Assembly: GCA_945889625.1 (NCBI GenBank)
Contig: CAMDCE010000029.1
Span: 1-61,143 of the forward strand
Source: Asaia bogorensis
GTDB lineage: Bacteria > Pseudomonadota > Alphaproteobacteria > Reyranellales > Reyranellaceae
Reading direction: 5' to 3'
DNA length: 61,143 nt
The notes beneath the pieces were generated by a model. The model was given only the letters and a program-made list of their open reading frames with translations, did no database searches and was not told the origin of the DNA. Of this stretch, positions 1 to 11,826 are shown piece by piece. Position numbers and translations under genes: made by a program. Positions within the stretch are counted from its first letter, which is position 1; each line of letters opens with the position of its first letter.

Positions 1-395
1 TGTTCATCAACCGCCTGCGGCTCAAGATGAAGCTCGAGAGCGACCCGACGACGATCTACGGTCTCACCGGCGGCAAGGGAACGTTCGGCCGCGAACTGAC
101 GCGCGCCGACCTGCAGTCGACCTCGCCCTACAACACATATACGGTCGTAGGCCTGCCGCCCGGGCCGATCTGCAATCCGGGGCGGGCGTCGATCCTGGCC
201 GCCACCAATCCCGCGCCGCGTGATCGTTCGATCTATTTCGTGGCCGACGGGCAGGGTGGTCACGTCTTCGCCATTTCGCTAGCCGACCACAATCGCAACG
301 TCGCGCGCTGGAGGGACATCCAGCGTCAGCGTCTGGAGCAGGGCCTGCCACCGGCACCGTCGTCGCCGCCACCGGCGGCGCCCGCCAGGCCGTGA
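1..395 (+). CDS. mltG: Endolytic murein transglycosylase MltG, C-terminal part
   Basis: This is the 3' end of a gene whose start lies before the window; the reading frame is open from base 3. MltG (YceG family) is an inner-membrane lytic transglycosylase that cuts nascent peptidoglycan strands and sets glycan length. The visible part has the family's C-terminal signatures: the VFINRL segment, the SDPTTIYG motif, YNTY and GLPPGPICNPG. The catalytic glutamate lies upstream and cannot be checked. The protein ends in a Pro/Ala-rich tail of about 20 residues. The next gene starts 4 bases after the stop. The assignment is confident because the motifs are in family order. Confidence 0.93.
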   Translation, partial: FINRLRLKMKLESDPTTIYGLTGGKGTFGRELTRADLQSTSPYNTYTVVGLPPGPICNPGRASILAATNPAPRDRSIYFVADGQGGHVFAISLADHNRNVARWRDIQRQRLEQGLPPAPSSPPPAAPARP

Positions 396-398
396 ACC

Positions 399-1103
399 AT
401 GCCGGCGGTTCTCCTGGCCTTCGTGCTGCTGGCGGCGATCGCCTTCGGCGTTGCCTGGTTCCTGCGCGCCAATCCATCGGGCCTCGCGCGCATGGCGCGA
501 TACGTCATGGTCGTGCTGGGCGGCATCGGAGTTGGTGGGCTGCTGATCTTTGGCGTGCGCTTCCTGCCGAGCCTGTTACCGGAGATTATGGGCCTCGCCG
601 GCGTCGTCATTGCGGGTTTGGTCGCGCGTGCGGTGCGCAAACGGACGTCGGGCGGCTTCAGTGCCCCGGGCACTGGCCAGCGCACGGAGGTCCGCACCGC
701 GTTCCTCCAAGCTTGGCTCGATCACGCCACCGGGGATGTCGGCGGCAGCGTCCTAGGAGGCCGCTTTGTCGGACGCACGCTCGATAGCCTGGCCGATACC
801 GAGCTGCTGGAGTTGAGGAACGACTGCACCAGCGACCCGGACTCACTCAAGATCCTAGATGCTTACCTCGATCGCCGCCTGGGCGCGGACTGGCGCGGTG
901 CCCGCCGTCCGCCGCCGGGACCGCGCAGCGACATGACCCGCGGGGAGGCGCTGGCCGTGCTGGGTCTCGCCGAAGGGGCGACCGATGAGGAAATCCGTGC
1001 CGCGCACCGCCGGCTGATCCAGCGCATGCATCCCGACGTCGGCGGCAGTGCTGATCTGGCGGCCCGGATCAACCGGGCCAAGGACGTGCTGTTGGGGGTA
1101 TAA
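399..1103 (+). CDS. Membrane-anchored J-domain protein
   Basis: A 234-residue protein with two or three hydrophobic segments at about residues 3-22, 35-55 and 60-78, a hydrophilic middle, and a C-terminal J domain (about 179-234). The HPD tripeptide that stimulates DnaK ATPase is at 211-213, within MHPDVGG. The layout (membrane anchor, then a C-terminal J domain at the very end) resembles alphaproteobacterial relatives of mitochondrial TIM14/Pam18 rather than true DnaJ, since the Gly/Phe and zinc regions are absent. The start follows the mltG stop by 3 bases, suggesting co-transcription. The client is unknown. A role in recruiting DnaK to the inner membrane is inferred from family knowledge. 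Confidence 0.85.
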   Translation: MPAVLLAFVLLAAIAFGVAWFLRANPSGLARMARYVMVVLGGIGVGGLLIFGVRFLPSLLPEIMGLAGVVIAGLVARAVRKRTSGGFSAPGTGQRTEVRTAFLQAWLDHATGDVGGSVLGGRFVGRTLDSLADTELLELRNDCTSDPDSLKILDAYLDRRLGADWRGARRPPPGPRSDMTRGEALAVLGLAEGATDEEIRAAHRRLIQRMHPDVGGSADLAARINRAKDVLLGV

Positions 1104-1223
1104 CCTTGCCAGGGCCGGCATCGTCGTGGCATCTACGCCGACCCGCTGGTTTGGAGCCGGACGATTTCTGTCAAATCATTGATTCAGCGATAGAATTTCA
1201 CCTGCTGAATGAGGTCGACGAGT

Positions 1224-2099
1224 ATGGGCCAGCGTGTCCGCAAAGCCGTTCTGCCGGTTGCCGGGTTGGGCACCCGATTTCTTCCTGCCACCAAGGCGAT
1301 GCCCAAGGAGATGCTGACGGTCGTCGACCGGCCGCTGATTCAGTACGCCGTCGAGGAATGCCTGGCTGCCGGGATCGAGGAATTCATCTTCGTCACCGGC
1401 CGCAACAAGAGCGCCCTAGAAGACCATTTCGACGCCGCTTACGAACTCGAGGCGACGCTCGAGCAGCGGCGCAAGGGACCCGAGCTGAAACAGACGCAGG
1501 ACGCCACCATCAAGGCCGGCAATGCGATCTTCACCCGCCAGCAAAAGCCGCTCGGTCTCGGCCATGCCGTGTGGTGCGCCAAGCCCTGGATCGGCCGCGA
1601 GCCGTTCGCCGTGCTGTTGCCCGACGAACTCACCATCGGTTCGCCGACCTGCACTGCCCAGCTCGTCGCCGCGCACGACAAGACCGGCGGCAGCGTCATT
1701 GCTGTGATGGACGTGTCGCGCGAGCAGACCAAGAGCTACGGCATTGCCGCCATCAAGACGGAGAAGGACGGGCTCGCCGAGATCACCGGCCTCGTCGAGA
1801 AGCCCAAACCGGAAGAGGCGCCCTCGACGCTCGCCCTGATCGGCCGTTATGTGCTGCTGCCCGAGGTCTTCGACCATCTGGACAAGCACGAGGCGGGTGC
1901 CGGCGGCGAAATCCAGCTCACCGACGCGCTCGCCAGGATGATCGGCGGCAAGCCGTTCCACGCGCTGCGCTTTAGCGGCCAGCGCTACGATTGCGGCAGC
2001 CGCATCGGCTTCCTCGAGGCCAATGTCGCCGTGGCGCTGCATCGCGCCGATACGGCGGCGGAAACGCGGGCGCTGCTTGACCGCCTGCTGAAAGGCTGA
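1224..2099 (+). CDS. galU: UTP--glucose-1-phosphate uridylyltransferase
   Basis: GalU makes UDP-glucose from UTP and glucose 1-phosphate in the cytoplasm. The N-terminus carries the nucleotidyltransferase signature (VLPVAGLGTRFLPATK) followed by KEMLTVVDRPLIQYAVEE, and the length (291 residues) fits the family. An upstream in-frame ATG at 1209 has no ribosome-binding site; the ATG at 1224 has GAGG nine bases upstream, and family members begin with a short basic stretch like GQRVRKAV, so 1224 is chosen. The next gene, UDP-glucose dehydrogenase, starts 4 bases after the stop, so product and substrate enzymes are adjacent. Confidence 0.95.
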   Translation: MGQRVRKAVLPVAGLGTRFLPATKAMPKEMLTVVDRPLIQYAVEECLAAGIEEFIFVTGRNKSALEDHFDAAYELEATLEQRRKGPELKQTQDATIKAGNAIFTRQQKPLGLGHAVWCAKPWIGREPFAVLLPDELTIGSPTCTAQLVAAHDKTGGSVIAVMDVSREQTKSYGIAAIKTEKDGLAEITGLVEKPKPEEAPSTLALIGRYVLLPEVFDHLDKHEAGAGGEIQLTDALARMIGGKPFHALRFSGQRYDCGSRIGFLEANVAVALHRADTAAETRALLDRLLKG

Positions 2100-2103
2100 T
2101 CGC

Positions 2104-3420
2104 ATGCGTATCGCCATGGTCGGCTCGGGCTATGTCGGGCTGGTATCGGGAGCCTGCTTCGCGCAGTTCGGCCATGATGTCGTGTGCGTCGACAAGGATG
2201 CCGCCAAGATCGAGCGCCTGCGCAAGGGCGAGATTCCGATCTACGAGCCCGGACTGGACCGGCTGGTCGCCGACAATTCGCGCTCCGGCCGCCTCTCGTT
2301 CAGCACCAGCCTTGGCGACGCGGTGGCGACCGCCGATGCGGTGTTCATCGCCGTCGGCACGCCGACGCGGCGCGGCGATGGGCATGCTGACCTGAGCTAC
2401 GTCTACGCCGCTGCCGCCGAGATCGCCGAGGCGATTCGCGGCTACACCGTGGTTGTCACCAAGTCGACCGTGCCAGTAGGCACCGGCCGCGAGGTGGCGC
2501 GCATCATCCGCGAGGCGCGTCCGTCCGCCGAGTTCGATGTCGCCTCGAACCCCGAGTTCCTGCGCGAAGGCGCGGCGATCGAGGATTTCATGAAGCCCGA
2601 CCGCGTGGTGATCGGCGTCGAAAGCCAGCGGGCGCGCGACGTGATGTCTGCCGTCTATCGGCCGCTCAACCTCATCCAGACGCCGATGGTGTTCACCAAC
2701 ATCGAGACCGCAGAGGTCACCAAATACGCCGGCAACGCCTTCCTTGCGACCAAGATCACCTTCATCAATGAAATCGCCGACCTCTGCGAGAAGGTCGGTG
2801 CCGATGTACACGACGTCGCACGTGGCATTGGGCTTGACGGTCGAATCGGCCGCAAGTTCCTCCATCCCGGTCCGGGCTTCGGCGGCTCATGCTTTCCCAA
2901 GGACACGCTGGCGTTGGCCTACACGGCGCGCGAGGCCAATGCGCCGCAGACCATCGTCGAGCAGGTCATCGAGGTAAACAGCACCCGCAAGAAGAAGATG
3001 GCGAAGAAGATCATCGATTTTTGCGGCGGCTCGATCGCCGGACTTACGGTTGGCGTGCTCGGGCTTACCTTCAAGGCCAACACCGACGACATGCGCGACG
3101 CACCGTCGCTCGACATCGTGCCGGCGCTGCAGGCCGCTGGGGCGAAGGTCGTGGCATTCGACCCCGAGGGCATGGCGGAAGCCGGCAAGCTGCTGTCGGG
3201 CATTACCTTCACCAAGACTGCCTACGAGGCCGCCGCCGGTGCCGACGTGCTGGTTGTGATCACTGAGTGGCATGAATTCCGTGGCCTCGACCCGCGGCGC
3301 CTCAAGGAGGCCATGCGGCAGCCCCGCATCGTCGATCTGCGCAACATCTTCGATCCCGAGGAGATGCGCGGACTGGGTTTTGCCTACGAGGGAATTGGCC
3401 GGCCACGGCCGCGTACCTGA
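2104..3420 (+). CDS. ugd: UDP-glucose 6-dehydrogenase
   Basis: Oxidises UDP-glucose to UDP-glucuronate with two NAD. The 438-residue protein starts with a Rossmann NAD-binding motif ([14 protein letters not shown], residues 8-21). It has the conserved STVPVGTG and NPEFLREG segments, and the catalytic cysteine sits in [10 protein letters not shown] at about residue 263. The C-terminal UDP-binding domain has [16 protein letters not shown]. It sits directly after galU and before a hexose-phosphate mutase, so the three genes form a UDP-sugar supply unit for capsule, exopolysaccharide or lipid decoration. No glycosyltransferases are in the window, so the end product is not known. Confidence 0.96.
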   Translation: MRIAMVGSGYVGLVSGACFAQFGHDVVCVDKDAAKIERLRKGEIPIYEPGLDRLVADNSRSGRLSFSTSLGDAVATADAVFIAVGTPTRRGDGHADLSYVYAAAAEIAEAIRGYTVVVTKSTVPVGTGREVARIIREARPSAEFDVASNPEFLREGAAIEDFMKPDRVVIGVESQRARDVMSAVYRPLNLIQTPMVFTNIETAEVTKYAGNAFLATKITFINEIADLCEKVGADVHDVARGIGLDGRIGRKFLHPGPGFGGSCFPKDTLALAYTAREANAPQTIVEQVIEVNSTRKKKMAKKIIDFCGGSIAGLTVGVLGLTFKANTDDMRDAPSLDIVPALQAAGAKVVAFDPEGMAEAGKLLSGITFTKTAYEAAAGADVLVVITEWHEFRGLDPRRLKEAMRQPRIVDLRNIFDPEEMRGLGFAYEGIGRPRPRT

Positions 3421-3445
3421 CATTTCGTCGTTTCCGGAGCGTTTC

Positions 3446-4846
3446 ATGAGCCAGACGGCCCACAAGTTCGATTCTACGATCCTGCGCGAATACGACATCC
3501 GCGGCATCGTTGGCGGCACGCTGCACGTGGCCGATGCGAGCGCCATCGGCCGCACCTTCGGCACGCTGGTCCGCCGTAACGGCGGCAAGCGCATGGCGCT
3601 GGGCTATGACGGACGCTTGAGTTCGCCTGGCTTGGCCGCGGCCTGCATCGAGGGCCTGCGTTCGGCAGGTGTCGACGTCGTCGGCATCGGCCTCGTCTCC
3701 ACGCCCATGCTCTACTTCGCCGTCTACCACCTCGAGGCCGACGGCGGCATCATGATCACCGGCTCGCACAATCCACCGGACTACAACGGTTTCAAGATGA
3801 TGATGGGCAAGAAGTCGTTCTTCGGCGCCGACATCCAGACGCTGGGGGCTATGGCCGGCAAGGGCGACTGGGAGAGCGGGCAGGGCGCACTCAGCGAGAA
3901 GAACGTGCTCGCCGACTACGCCGCTCGCCTGCTGCGCGACGTCAAGCCCGGCAAGAAGCTCAAGGTCGCATGGGATACCGGCAACGGCGCCGTCGGCGTG
4001 TCGATCCGCGCCGTGGTCGACAAGCTGCCGGGTGAGCATTTCGTGCTGAATGAGAAGGTCGACGGTACCTTCCCCTCGCACCACCCGGACCCGACCGTGC
4101 CGGAAAACCTGAAGCAGCTGCAGGCCGAGGTGGCCAAGCACGGCTGCGACCTCGGCATCGCCTTCGACGGCGACGGCGACCGTATCGGTGCGATCGACGG
4201 CAAGGGCCGCATCCTGTGGGGCGACCAGCTCCTGGTCCTGTGGTCACGCGACGTGCTGAAGACCCATCCCGGCGCGACCATCATCGCCGACGTCAAGGCG
4301 AGCCAGGTGCTGTTCGACGAGATCGCCCGCGCCGGCGGCAAGCCGGTGATGTACAAAACCGGCCATTCGCTGATCAAGGCGCGGATGGCCGAGCTCAAGG
4401 CGCCGCTGGCCGGCGAGATGAGCGGCCACATCTTCTTCGCTGACACATTCTACGGCTTCGACGACGCGCTCTATTGTGGCCTTCGCCTGCTCAACATCGT
4501 CACCACAGGCACGCAAAGTCTCGCCGAGATGCGCGACGGCCTGCCCCAGCTCGTCAACACGCCGGAGCTGCGCTTCGAATGCGACGAGGCGCGCAAGTTC
4601 AAGATCGTCGAGGAGGTCAAGGCGCGCCTTGTGAAGGCCGGTGCCAAGCTGATCGACATCGATGGCGTGCGGGTGAGCACGCCCGACGGCTGGTGGCTGC
4701 TGCGCGCTTCCAACACCCAGGCTGTCCTGGTGGCGCGCTGCGAAAGCACCAACGAGGCGGGTCTCGAGCGCCTCAAGGGCGAGTTGAAGGCTGCGCTGGC
4801 GGCGAGCGGTGTCAGCCTACCCGACGAGGCCTCGGCGGGCCACTGA
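3446..4846 (+). CDS. Phosphomannomutase/phosphoglucomutase
   Basis: Interconverts hexose 1- and 6-phosphates. The 466-residue protein has the four-domain alpha-D-phosphohexomutase signatures in order: the phosphoserine loop ([13 protein letters not shown], Ser about 107), the metal loop ([12 protein letters not shown]), the sugar-binding GEMSGHIFF and a C-terminal phosphate-binding RASNTQ. The frame is open from 3272, but the ATG at 3446 is preceded by GGAGC and matches the family N-terminus ([16 protein letters not shown]), so the longer version is rejected. It is AlgC/ManB-like by sequence, which suggests dual use of mannose and glucose phosphates; substrate preference cannot be read. Its stop overlaps the next start by one base (TGATG). 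Confidence 0.94.
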   Translation: MSQTAHKFDSTILREYDIRGIVGGTLHVADASAIGRTFGTLVRRNGGKRMALGYDGRLSSPGLAAACIEGLRSAGVDVVGIGLVSTPMLYFAVYHLEADGGIMITGSHNPPDYNGFKMMMGKKSFFGADIQTLGAMAGKGDWESGQGALSEKNVLADYAARLLRDVKPGKKLKVAWDTGNGAVGVSIRAVVDKLPGEHFVLNEKVDGTFPSHHPDPTVPENLKQLQAEVAKHGCDLGIAFDGDGDRIGAIDGKGRILWGDQLLVLWSRDVLKTHPGATIIADVKASQVLFDEIARAGGKPVMYKTGHSLIKARMAELKAPLAGEMSGHIFFADTFYGFDDALYCGLRLLNIVTTGTQSLAEMRDGLPQLVNTPELRFECDEARKFKIVEEVKARLVKAGAKLIDIDGVRVSTPDGWWLLRASNTQAVLVARCESTNEAGLERLKGELKAALAASGVSLPDEASAGH

Positions 4847-5280
4847 TGCGGTTCTTCTTCTACGGCACGCTGCTCGATCGCGACGTCATGGCGCTGGTGC
4901 TGGGCCGGCGTCTGCCGCCGCAGGCATTTGTTCCAGCGACCCTGCCGGGTCATTCGCGCTGGCGCGTCCAGCGCGGGAGCTATCCGATCTCGGTTCCGGA
5001 CCTGCGGGGCGAAGTTTCTGGCGCGACTGTTTGCGGTCTCAGCACGCGCGACGTGGCGCGGCTTGCTGCTTTCGAGGGACCGGGCTACCGGATTGCATCG
5101 CTCAAAGTGAGGGTGGCCGGGACACTGAGCACGGTCTCGGTATTCGAGCCCGTGGTCAGCAAGCTGAAGCCGACCGATCAGCCGTGGAGCCTGGCGCTCT
5201 GGCAGCGCCAAGATAAGCGATCCTTTGTCGGCCGGCTGGTGCGAGCCCTTAACGGGCGCCGGGGGTATTCCAGGCTGTGA
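4846..5280 (+). CDS. Gamma-glutamylcyclotransferase-like protein (AIG2 family)
   Basis: A 144-residue protein with the opening FFYGTLLDRDVM, matching the YGTL substrate-binding loop of the gamma-glutamylcyclotransferase/AIG2 fold, and a later AFEGPGY segment where the family keeps its catalytic glutamate. Family members cleave gamma-glutamyl bonds or act on gamma-glutamylamines; the substrate here is unknown. The start overlaps the mutase stop (TGATG), so translation is probably coupled. The last 32 bases overlap, convergently, the end of the D,D-carboxypeptidase gene on the other strand. Confidence 0.8.
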   Translation: MRFFFYGTLLDRDVMALVLGRRLPPQAFVPATLPGHSRWRVQRGSYPISVPDLRGEVSGATVCGLSTRDVARLAAFEGPGYRIASLKVRVAGTLSTVSVFEPVVSKLKPTDQPWSLALWQRQDKRSFVGRLVRALNGRRGYSRL

Positions 5281-6676
5281 CCTGGATCGCCGCGCAATAG
5301 ATCTTGCGCTGTTCCAGGCGCTTGCAGCCGTCGATCGCCTCATCCTGCGAAAGATTGATCACCCGTGCCCGGTGGAAAGTCTTCTGCGCCATCTGCACTT
5401 CGTCGACGGTGATCGCGCCGTGCGATCGGATGGCGTCAGGCAGGGCCGATGAGACGCGCTCCAAGGCGAGCTGCGCCGCCCGCGAATCGCCGAACGAGCC
5501 GATCTGGATGACCCAGCTTCCAACCGATGGTGCCCCTGTGTCGGCGGCAGGCGCTGCGGCTGGGGCGGCCGAGGCGACCCGAAGCGGCGCGGCGGCGGGT
5601 GGCGGCACCGCGGGCACAGCAGCCGGCTCGGCCCGGATGACCCTGGGTGGCGCATCGGGAATGGACGTCCCAGTCGCGAAGTTGGCGGCGGCGTAGCGCG
5701 CCGACGGGGGTTTGCGAGGCGATGTCCAGGGCGACAACGCCATTGTCTGGCCGGTGGCGAAGCCACGGTCCATCAGGTCGGCCATCAGGCGATCGCGCTG
5801 GAAGGCGCTGTCGCCGCCCATGACCACGCCGATCAGACGGCGATTGTCGCGCGTCGCCGACATCACGAGGTTGAAGCCTGACGCCGCGGTATAGCCGGTC
5901 TTTAGACCGTCGGCGCCAGCGTAGCTCGCCAGCATGCGATTATGGTTCTCCAGCGGACGGCCGCGGTAGAAGTAGCTCTGGACCGAAAACACCGGATAAT
6001 AGTGCGGATAATCCCGCAGCAGCGCATGGGCGAGTTTGGCCATGTCGCGTGCCGTCGTGACCTGCTCGCGGTTGGGCAGGCCCGAGGCATTGCGGAACAC
6101 CGTCGAACCCATGCCGAGCTGGCGCGCCTTCTGGGTCATCTGCTGCGCGAAGCCTTCTTCGTCGCCGCCCAGCGCCTCGCTGAGGACGACGGCAGCATCG
6201 TTGGCCGAGCGCGTGACAAGTCCCATGACGGCGTCGCGCACCGTGATGCCGCCGCCGGGCGTCACGCCCATCTTGGTCGGCTGGGTGTTCAGCGCGTTGA
6301 TCGATACCGCCAGGCCGTCGCCCAGCGACAGCCTGCCGGAGTCGAGCGCCGAGAAGGTGAGATAGAGCGTCATCAGCTTGGTGAGCGATGCCGGATGGCG
6401 CAGCTCGTCCGGTCGGTCGGAGGCGAGTTCCCGGCTGCTCATGGCATCGACAATCAGATATGAATCCCTTGAATTGACGCCGGGATTGGGCGCCCATGGC
6501 GAGGGGGTGCGGATTGCCCTCTTGGCCGGCAAGCGCACTTTTGCCGGTGGCGCGGCGCGCATCTTGGTCGCCGCGCTTTGCGCGTCGGCGGTGAAGGGAG
6601 TGAGGGTTGCGGCAACAAAGGTGCAGACGACAAGCCCGCAAAGGCTTGCCGCACAGCGCTTGATGAGGAGGGTCAT
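5249..6676 (-). CDS. D-alanyl-D-alanine carboxypeptidase with SPOR domain
   Basis: A penicillin-binding protein of the S11 family that trims the terminal D-Ala from peptidoglycan stem peptides in the periplasm. The 475-residue protein has a signal peptide (about residues 1-33), the catalytic SxxK motif (SLTK, 97-100), SxN (SAN, 157-159) and KTG (259-261). A Pro/Ala-rich linker leads to a C-terminal SPOR domain (about 395-470, starting GSWVIQIGSF) that binds denuded glycan strands and usually targets proteins to the septum. The usual C-terminal membrane-anchoring helix of PBP5 is absent. The AT-rich region upstream (6677-6838) probably holds divergent promoters. Confidence 0.94.
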   Translation of the reverse strand: MTLLIKRCAASLCGLVVCTFVAATLTPFTADAQSAATKMRAAPPAKVRLPAKRAIRTPSPWAPNPGVNSRDSYLIVDAMSSRELASDRPDELRHPASLTKLMTLYLTFSALDSGRLSLGDGLAVSINALNTQPTKMGVTPGGGITVRDAVMGLVTRSANDAAVVLSEALGGDEEGFAQQMTQKARQLGMGSTVFRNASGLPNREQVTTARDMAKLAHALLRDYPHYYPVFSVQSYFYRGRPLENHNRMLASYAGADGLKTGYTAASGFNLVMSATRDNRRLIGVVMGGDSAFQRDRLMADLMDRGFATGQTMALSPWTSPRKPPSARYAAANFATGTSIPDAPPRVIRAEPAAVPAVPPPAAAPLRVASAAPAAAPAADTGAPSVGSWVIQIGSFGDSRAAQLALERVSSALPDAIRSHGAITVDEVQMAQKTFHRARVINLSQDEAIDGCKRLEQRKIYCAAIQVTAWNTPGAR

Positions 6677-6838
6677 CTCAAGAACGCCATTACTCTCGAT
6701 GATATATTTACGTGCCTCACCAATAGGTTAAAGGCAATTTCTAAGACAATACTAAAGTTTGTGGGGGTATGCAACTTCTCCTCGCCGCGCTACTGCCCCA
6801 GTTGGTTCGCAAACTGCATGGAACCCGGGAGAGTACCA

Positions 6839-7552
6839 ATGAGAATGATAGTCGCCGCGGCAATCGGTCTTACCCTCGCCGCTGCCTCGATGGCGTCGGC
6901 CCAGCGACCGGACCGCGCTGTCGAGCAGCCGGTCGTACGCAGTGTGAACTGGTTCGGTTATGTCGGCGGCGACGATATCCGGGCCGCCTGCAAACCCGGC
7001 GGCCGTAACCGCGTTCGGCTGGTCTACAATGCTCTTTGGGAGGAGCAGGTCCGTACCTACGAGATCTTTCTCCAGCCCGACGGCACCGCCGGCATGACCA
7101 TCGGCGTGTTGGCTGACCAGGGCAATGTAGTCCAACTGCTGCTGAGTTCGCCCGGCGACATCACGGGACCGTGGCGCATGAAGAAGGGCGAGCGTCTTCT
7201 CGATGCGGCAGAAACCCGCGACCTCTTGGGGTTGCTCGAAGCAAGCGCTGCCTTCGGCCCGCCGCGCGATGGTCTGCGCCTGCCCGACAACGACTTCTGG
7301 TGGACGGTTGCCTCCTGCCGCAATGGCGTCTGGGGCTTTCAGGCGTATCACTATCCGACCGATGGTTTCGCAAATGTGAAGTTCGCCGAGAAGCTTTTTG
7401 GCTGGGACAATGTGAAAGTGGCGATCAACTGGCCGCGCAAGCTGGAACCTGCGGAATTGCGCCGCGATCCACTGGCGCCGCGCGGGCGTATCGATAGCCG
7501 AGGGGATCGTTGGATGCTGGTTGTGGGCAAGGATGCCCTGCGGCCGAGGTAG
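6839..7552 (+). CDS. Secreted protein of unknown function
   Basis: A 237-residue protein with a signal peptide at about residues 1-22 ending SMASAQ. I do not recognise a family. The mature part contains a cysteine in a RAACKPGG segment, a second cysteine in VASCRNGVWG and several Trp-rich stretches (NWFGYVGG, DNDFWWTV), which suggests a compact periplasmic beta-rich fold. The frame is open from 6578, but the ATG at 6839, preceded by GGGAGAG at about eight bases and followed at once by the signal sequence, is the natural start. It stands alone between divergent dacA-type and clpS genes. Confidence 0.75.
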   Translation: MRMIVAAAIGLTLAAASMASAQRPDRAVEQPVVRSVNWFGYVGGDDIRAACKPGGRNRVRLVYNALWEEQVRTYEIFLQPDGTAGMTIGVLADQGNVVQLLLSSPGDITGPWRMKKGERLLDAAETRDLLGLLEASAAFGPPRDGLRLPDNDFWWTVASCRNGVWGFQAYHYPTDGFANVKFAEKLFGWDNVKVAINWPRKLEPAELRRDPLAPRGRIDSRGDRWMLVVGKDALRPR

Positions 7553-7615
7553 CGGAATCGCCTGCGCTACCTATATAATTCAGGCGTGGCTGCGAGAGAG
7601 GGTTTGATCGAGGTG

Positions 7616-8035
7616 ATGGGGACTCTGCGTACCGCAAACGAATGGCGCCAGGACGGCGGCCGGCTGGGTGGCCCCAAGGAGCCGCCGGGCGGCCCGCCGC
7701 AGCCGCCGGAGCGTCGCGACAACGGGGACGGCAACGACGAGGGCCGGACCGGGGCGCTGACGCTGACGCGAACGCGGACCAAGAAGCCCTCGATGTACAA
7801 GGTTCTGATGCTTAACGACGACTACACGCCGATGGAGTTCGTGGTCGACGTCCTGCAGCATATTTTCCAGAAGACCCGCGAAGAGGCGACGCAGATCATG
7901 CTCCATGTCCATCAGAAGGGCGTGGGCATATGCGGCGTCTATACTTACGAAGTCGCTGAGACCAAGGTGACGCAAACGGTCGATTACGCGCGCAAGAATC
8001 AGCATCCGCTGCAGTGCACGTTGGAGAAAGAGTAG
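7616..8035 (+). CDS. clpS: ATP-dependent Clp protease adaptor ClpS
   Basis: ClpS delivers N-degron substrates to ClpAP. The conserved core (about the last 80 residues) is complete: [35 protein letters not shown] and [14 protein letters not shown], which form the pocket for N-terminal Leu/Phe/Tyr/Trp. It is preceded by a low-complexity Gly/Pro/Asp extension of about 55 residues, longer than in enteric ClpS. A GTG at 7586 would add ten residues; I prefer the ATG at 7616, though neither has a well-spaced ribosome-binding site. clpA follows after 25 bases. The Aat transferase encoded at 17.6-18.2 kb makes ClpS ligands, so the N-degron pathway is represented twice in the window. Confidence 0.92.
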   Translation: MGTLRTANEWRQDGGRLGGPKEPPGGPPQPPERRDNGDGNDEGRTGALTLTRTRTKKPSMYKVLMLNDDYTPMEFVVDVLQHIFQKTREEATQIMLHVHQKGVGICGVYTYEVAETKVTQTVDYARKNQHPLQCTLEKE

Positions 8036-8060
8036 TTCGTTTTTCAGTCGAGGTGGTTCG

Positions 8061-10381
<2,321 letters not shown>

Positions 10382-10382
<1 letters not shown>

Positions 10383-10567
10383 TGTTCCGACCTCTCTGGC
10401 TCGCCTTCCGTGCCGCGGCGATCGCCACCGCGGTGTTCTGGGCATTGCTCACCATCGTGGACAAGACCGGCTGGCAGGTGCCCTTCGGTCTGTCCTTTCT
10501 CACCGAGCCGCTGGTCTTTTTCGTCGTGTTCTTCTGCGGCGTTCTGATGGTCGGCGGGAAGAAATAG
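10382..10567 (+). CDS. Small membrane protein coupled to clpA
   Basis: A 61-residue protein with two predicted membrane helices (about residues 7-24 and 38-57) separated by a short VDKTGWQVPFG loop, ending in GGKK. I do not recognise the family. The ATG overlaps the clpA stop codon (TAATG), a typical sign of translational coupling, so it should be made whenever ClpA is. No function can be assigned from sequence; the position suggests either a passenger or an envelope-side partner of the Clp machinery. Confidence 0.65.
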
Positions 10568-10574
10568 GCTCCGC

Positions 10575-11753
10575 CTAGGATTCATTCTCTTTCCTGAATG
10601 GCGAGTACTGCTTCAGCCCCTCGATTTCCTGCTCGACCGCAGGGCGCTCGCGCTTGAGGTAGTCGTCGACGGCGCGGCGGAAGCTCTTGTCGACGATCCA
10701 GTGGGCCGAGAAGGTCGGCACCGGCAGGTAGCCGCGCTGGATCTTGTGATCGCCCTGGGCACCGGCCTCGACCCGCTGCAGGCGATGGGTGATGGCGTAG
10801 TCGATGGCCTGGTAGTAGCAGGCCTCGAAATGCAGGAACGCGTGGCTCTCCAGACAGCCCCAGTAGCGCCCATAGAGCGTGTCGTCGCCCTTGAGGTTGA
10901 GCGCGCCGCCGACGGGCCTTCCGTCGGCCTCGGCGATGACCAGCACTACCTTGTCGGCCATGGTGTCGCCCAGGATCTCGAAGAACGAGCGCGTGAGATA
11001 GGGGGTACCCCACTTGCGTCCGCCGGTGTCCATGTAGAAGGCAAAGAAGGCGTCCCAGTGCTCCGGCCTGATCTCATCGCCGCAGAGCGCGCGCACCGTC
11101 AGGCCCTCGCGTCGCACGGACTGGCGTTCCTTGCGGATCGCCTTGCGCTTGCGCGAAGCCAGCGCCGCCAGGAAATCGTCGAAGCTGCCGTAGCCTTCGT
11201 TTTGCCAGTGATACTGCTGGCCGAGCCGAAGCAGCCAGCCGCGCTCGCCGAAGCGCTTCCACTCGGCCTCGGTGCAGAAGGTGGCGTGGACCGAGCTGAT
11301 GCCGTTGTCGGTGGCGATGCCCGCCAGCATGTCGATCATGGCGTCGCGCACGGCCCCTTCGAGCGGGCCGGGCCGGGCGAACAGGCGGGGGCCGGGCACC
11401 GGGGTGAAGGGAATGGCAAGCTGCAGCTTGGGGTAATAGCGGCCGCCGGCGCGTTCGAATGCCTGGGCCCAGCCATGGTCGAAGATATATTCACCCTGGC
11501 TATGGCTCTTCATATAGAGCGGCGCGGCGCCCTGCAGGGTTCCGTCGCCAGCTTCGGCCACCAGATATTGCGGCTGCCAGCCGGTGCGCCGTCCGACCGA
11601 CTTGGAATCCTCCAACGCCTTCAGGAACCGGTGGCTGAGGAAGGGGTTGCCGGCCGATCCCGGCGCCAGTGCGCAGGCGTCCCACTGGGCTGCATCGATC
11701 GCGGCCAGCGTGTCGATGACGCGCAGGCCGATCGTCGGGGTGTCGTCCGGCAT
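10575..11753 (-). CDS. FemAB-like GNAT acyltransferase (peptidoglycan recognition family, DUF482)
   Basis: A 392-residue protein of the FemAB-like/DUF482 family, built on GNAT folds. It has the family opening (LRVIDTLAAIDAAQWDACA), NPFLSHRFLKALE and PLYMKSHSQGEYIFDHGWAQAF, and later HFEACYYQAIDYAI and GAQGDHKIQRGYLP. Relatives are annotated as peptidoglycan biosynthesis or recognition proteins; the acyl donor and acceptor are unknown. An ATG at 11792 would add 13 residues encoded next to the poly-T end of a terminator; I chose 11753, where family members begin. It converges with the clpA-linked gene, 7 bases away. Upstream lie a strong terminator and a Lys-codon-rich mini-gene on the same strand, so read-through control is possible. 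Confidence 0.85.
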   Translation of the reverse strand: MPDDTPTIGLRVIDTLAAIDAAQWDACALAPGSAGNPFLSHRFLKALEDSKSVGRRTGWQPQYLVAEAGDGTLQGAAPLYMKSHSQGEYIFDHGWAQAFERAGGRYYPKLQLAIPFTPVPGPRLFARPGPLEGAVRDAMIDMLAGIATDNGISSVHATFCTEAEWKRFGERGWLLRLGQQYHWQNEGYGSFDDFLAALASRKRKAIRKERQSVRREGLTVRALCGDEIRPEHWDAFFAFYMDTGGRKWGTPYLTRSFFEILGDTMADKVVLVIAEADGRPVGGALNLKGDDTLYGRYWGCLESHAFLHFEACYYQAIDYAITHRLQRVEAGAQGDHKIQRGYLPVPTFSAHWIVDKSFRRAVDDYLKRERPAVEQEIEGLKQYSPFRKENES

Positions 11754-11790
11754 GGGCCGAGCATAGCGCGAATCGTGCCAGCATGAGGGC

Positions 11791-11826
11791 AAACAAAAAA
11801 AGTCCGGCAGACCGAAGTCGCCGGAC
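11791..11826 (-). terminator. Rho-independent terminator upstream of the FemAB-like gene
   Basis: Read on the minus strand, GTCCGGC (11826-11820) pairs perfectly with GCCGGAC (11808-11802) across an 11-base loop and is followed at once by seven T residues and GTTT (11801-11791). This is a textbook intrinsic terminator. It ends transcription coming from nrdJ or the mini-gene, and lies 38 bases before the preferred start of the FemAB-like gene, so it could act as an attenuator. Confidence 0.88.
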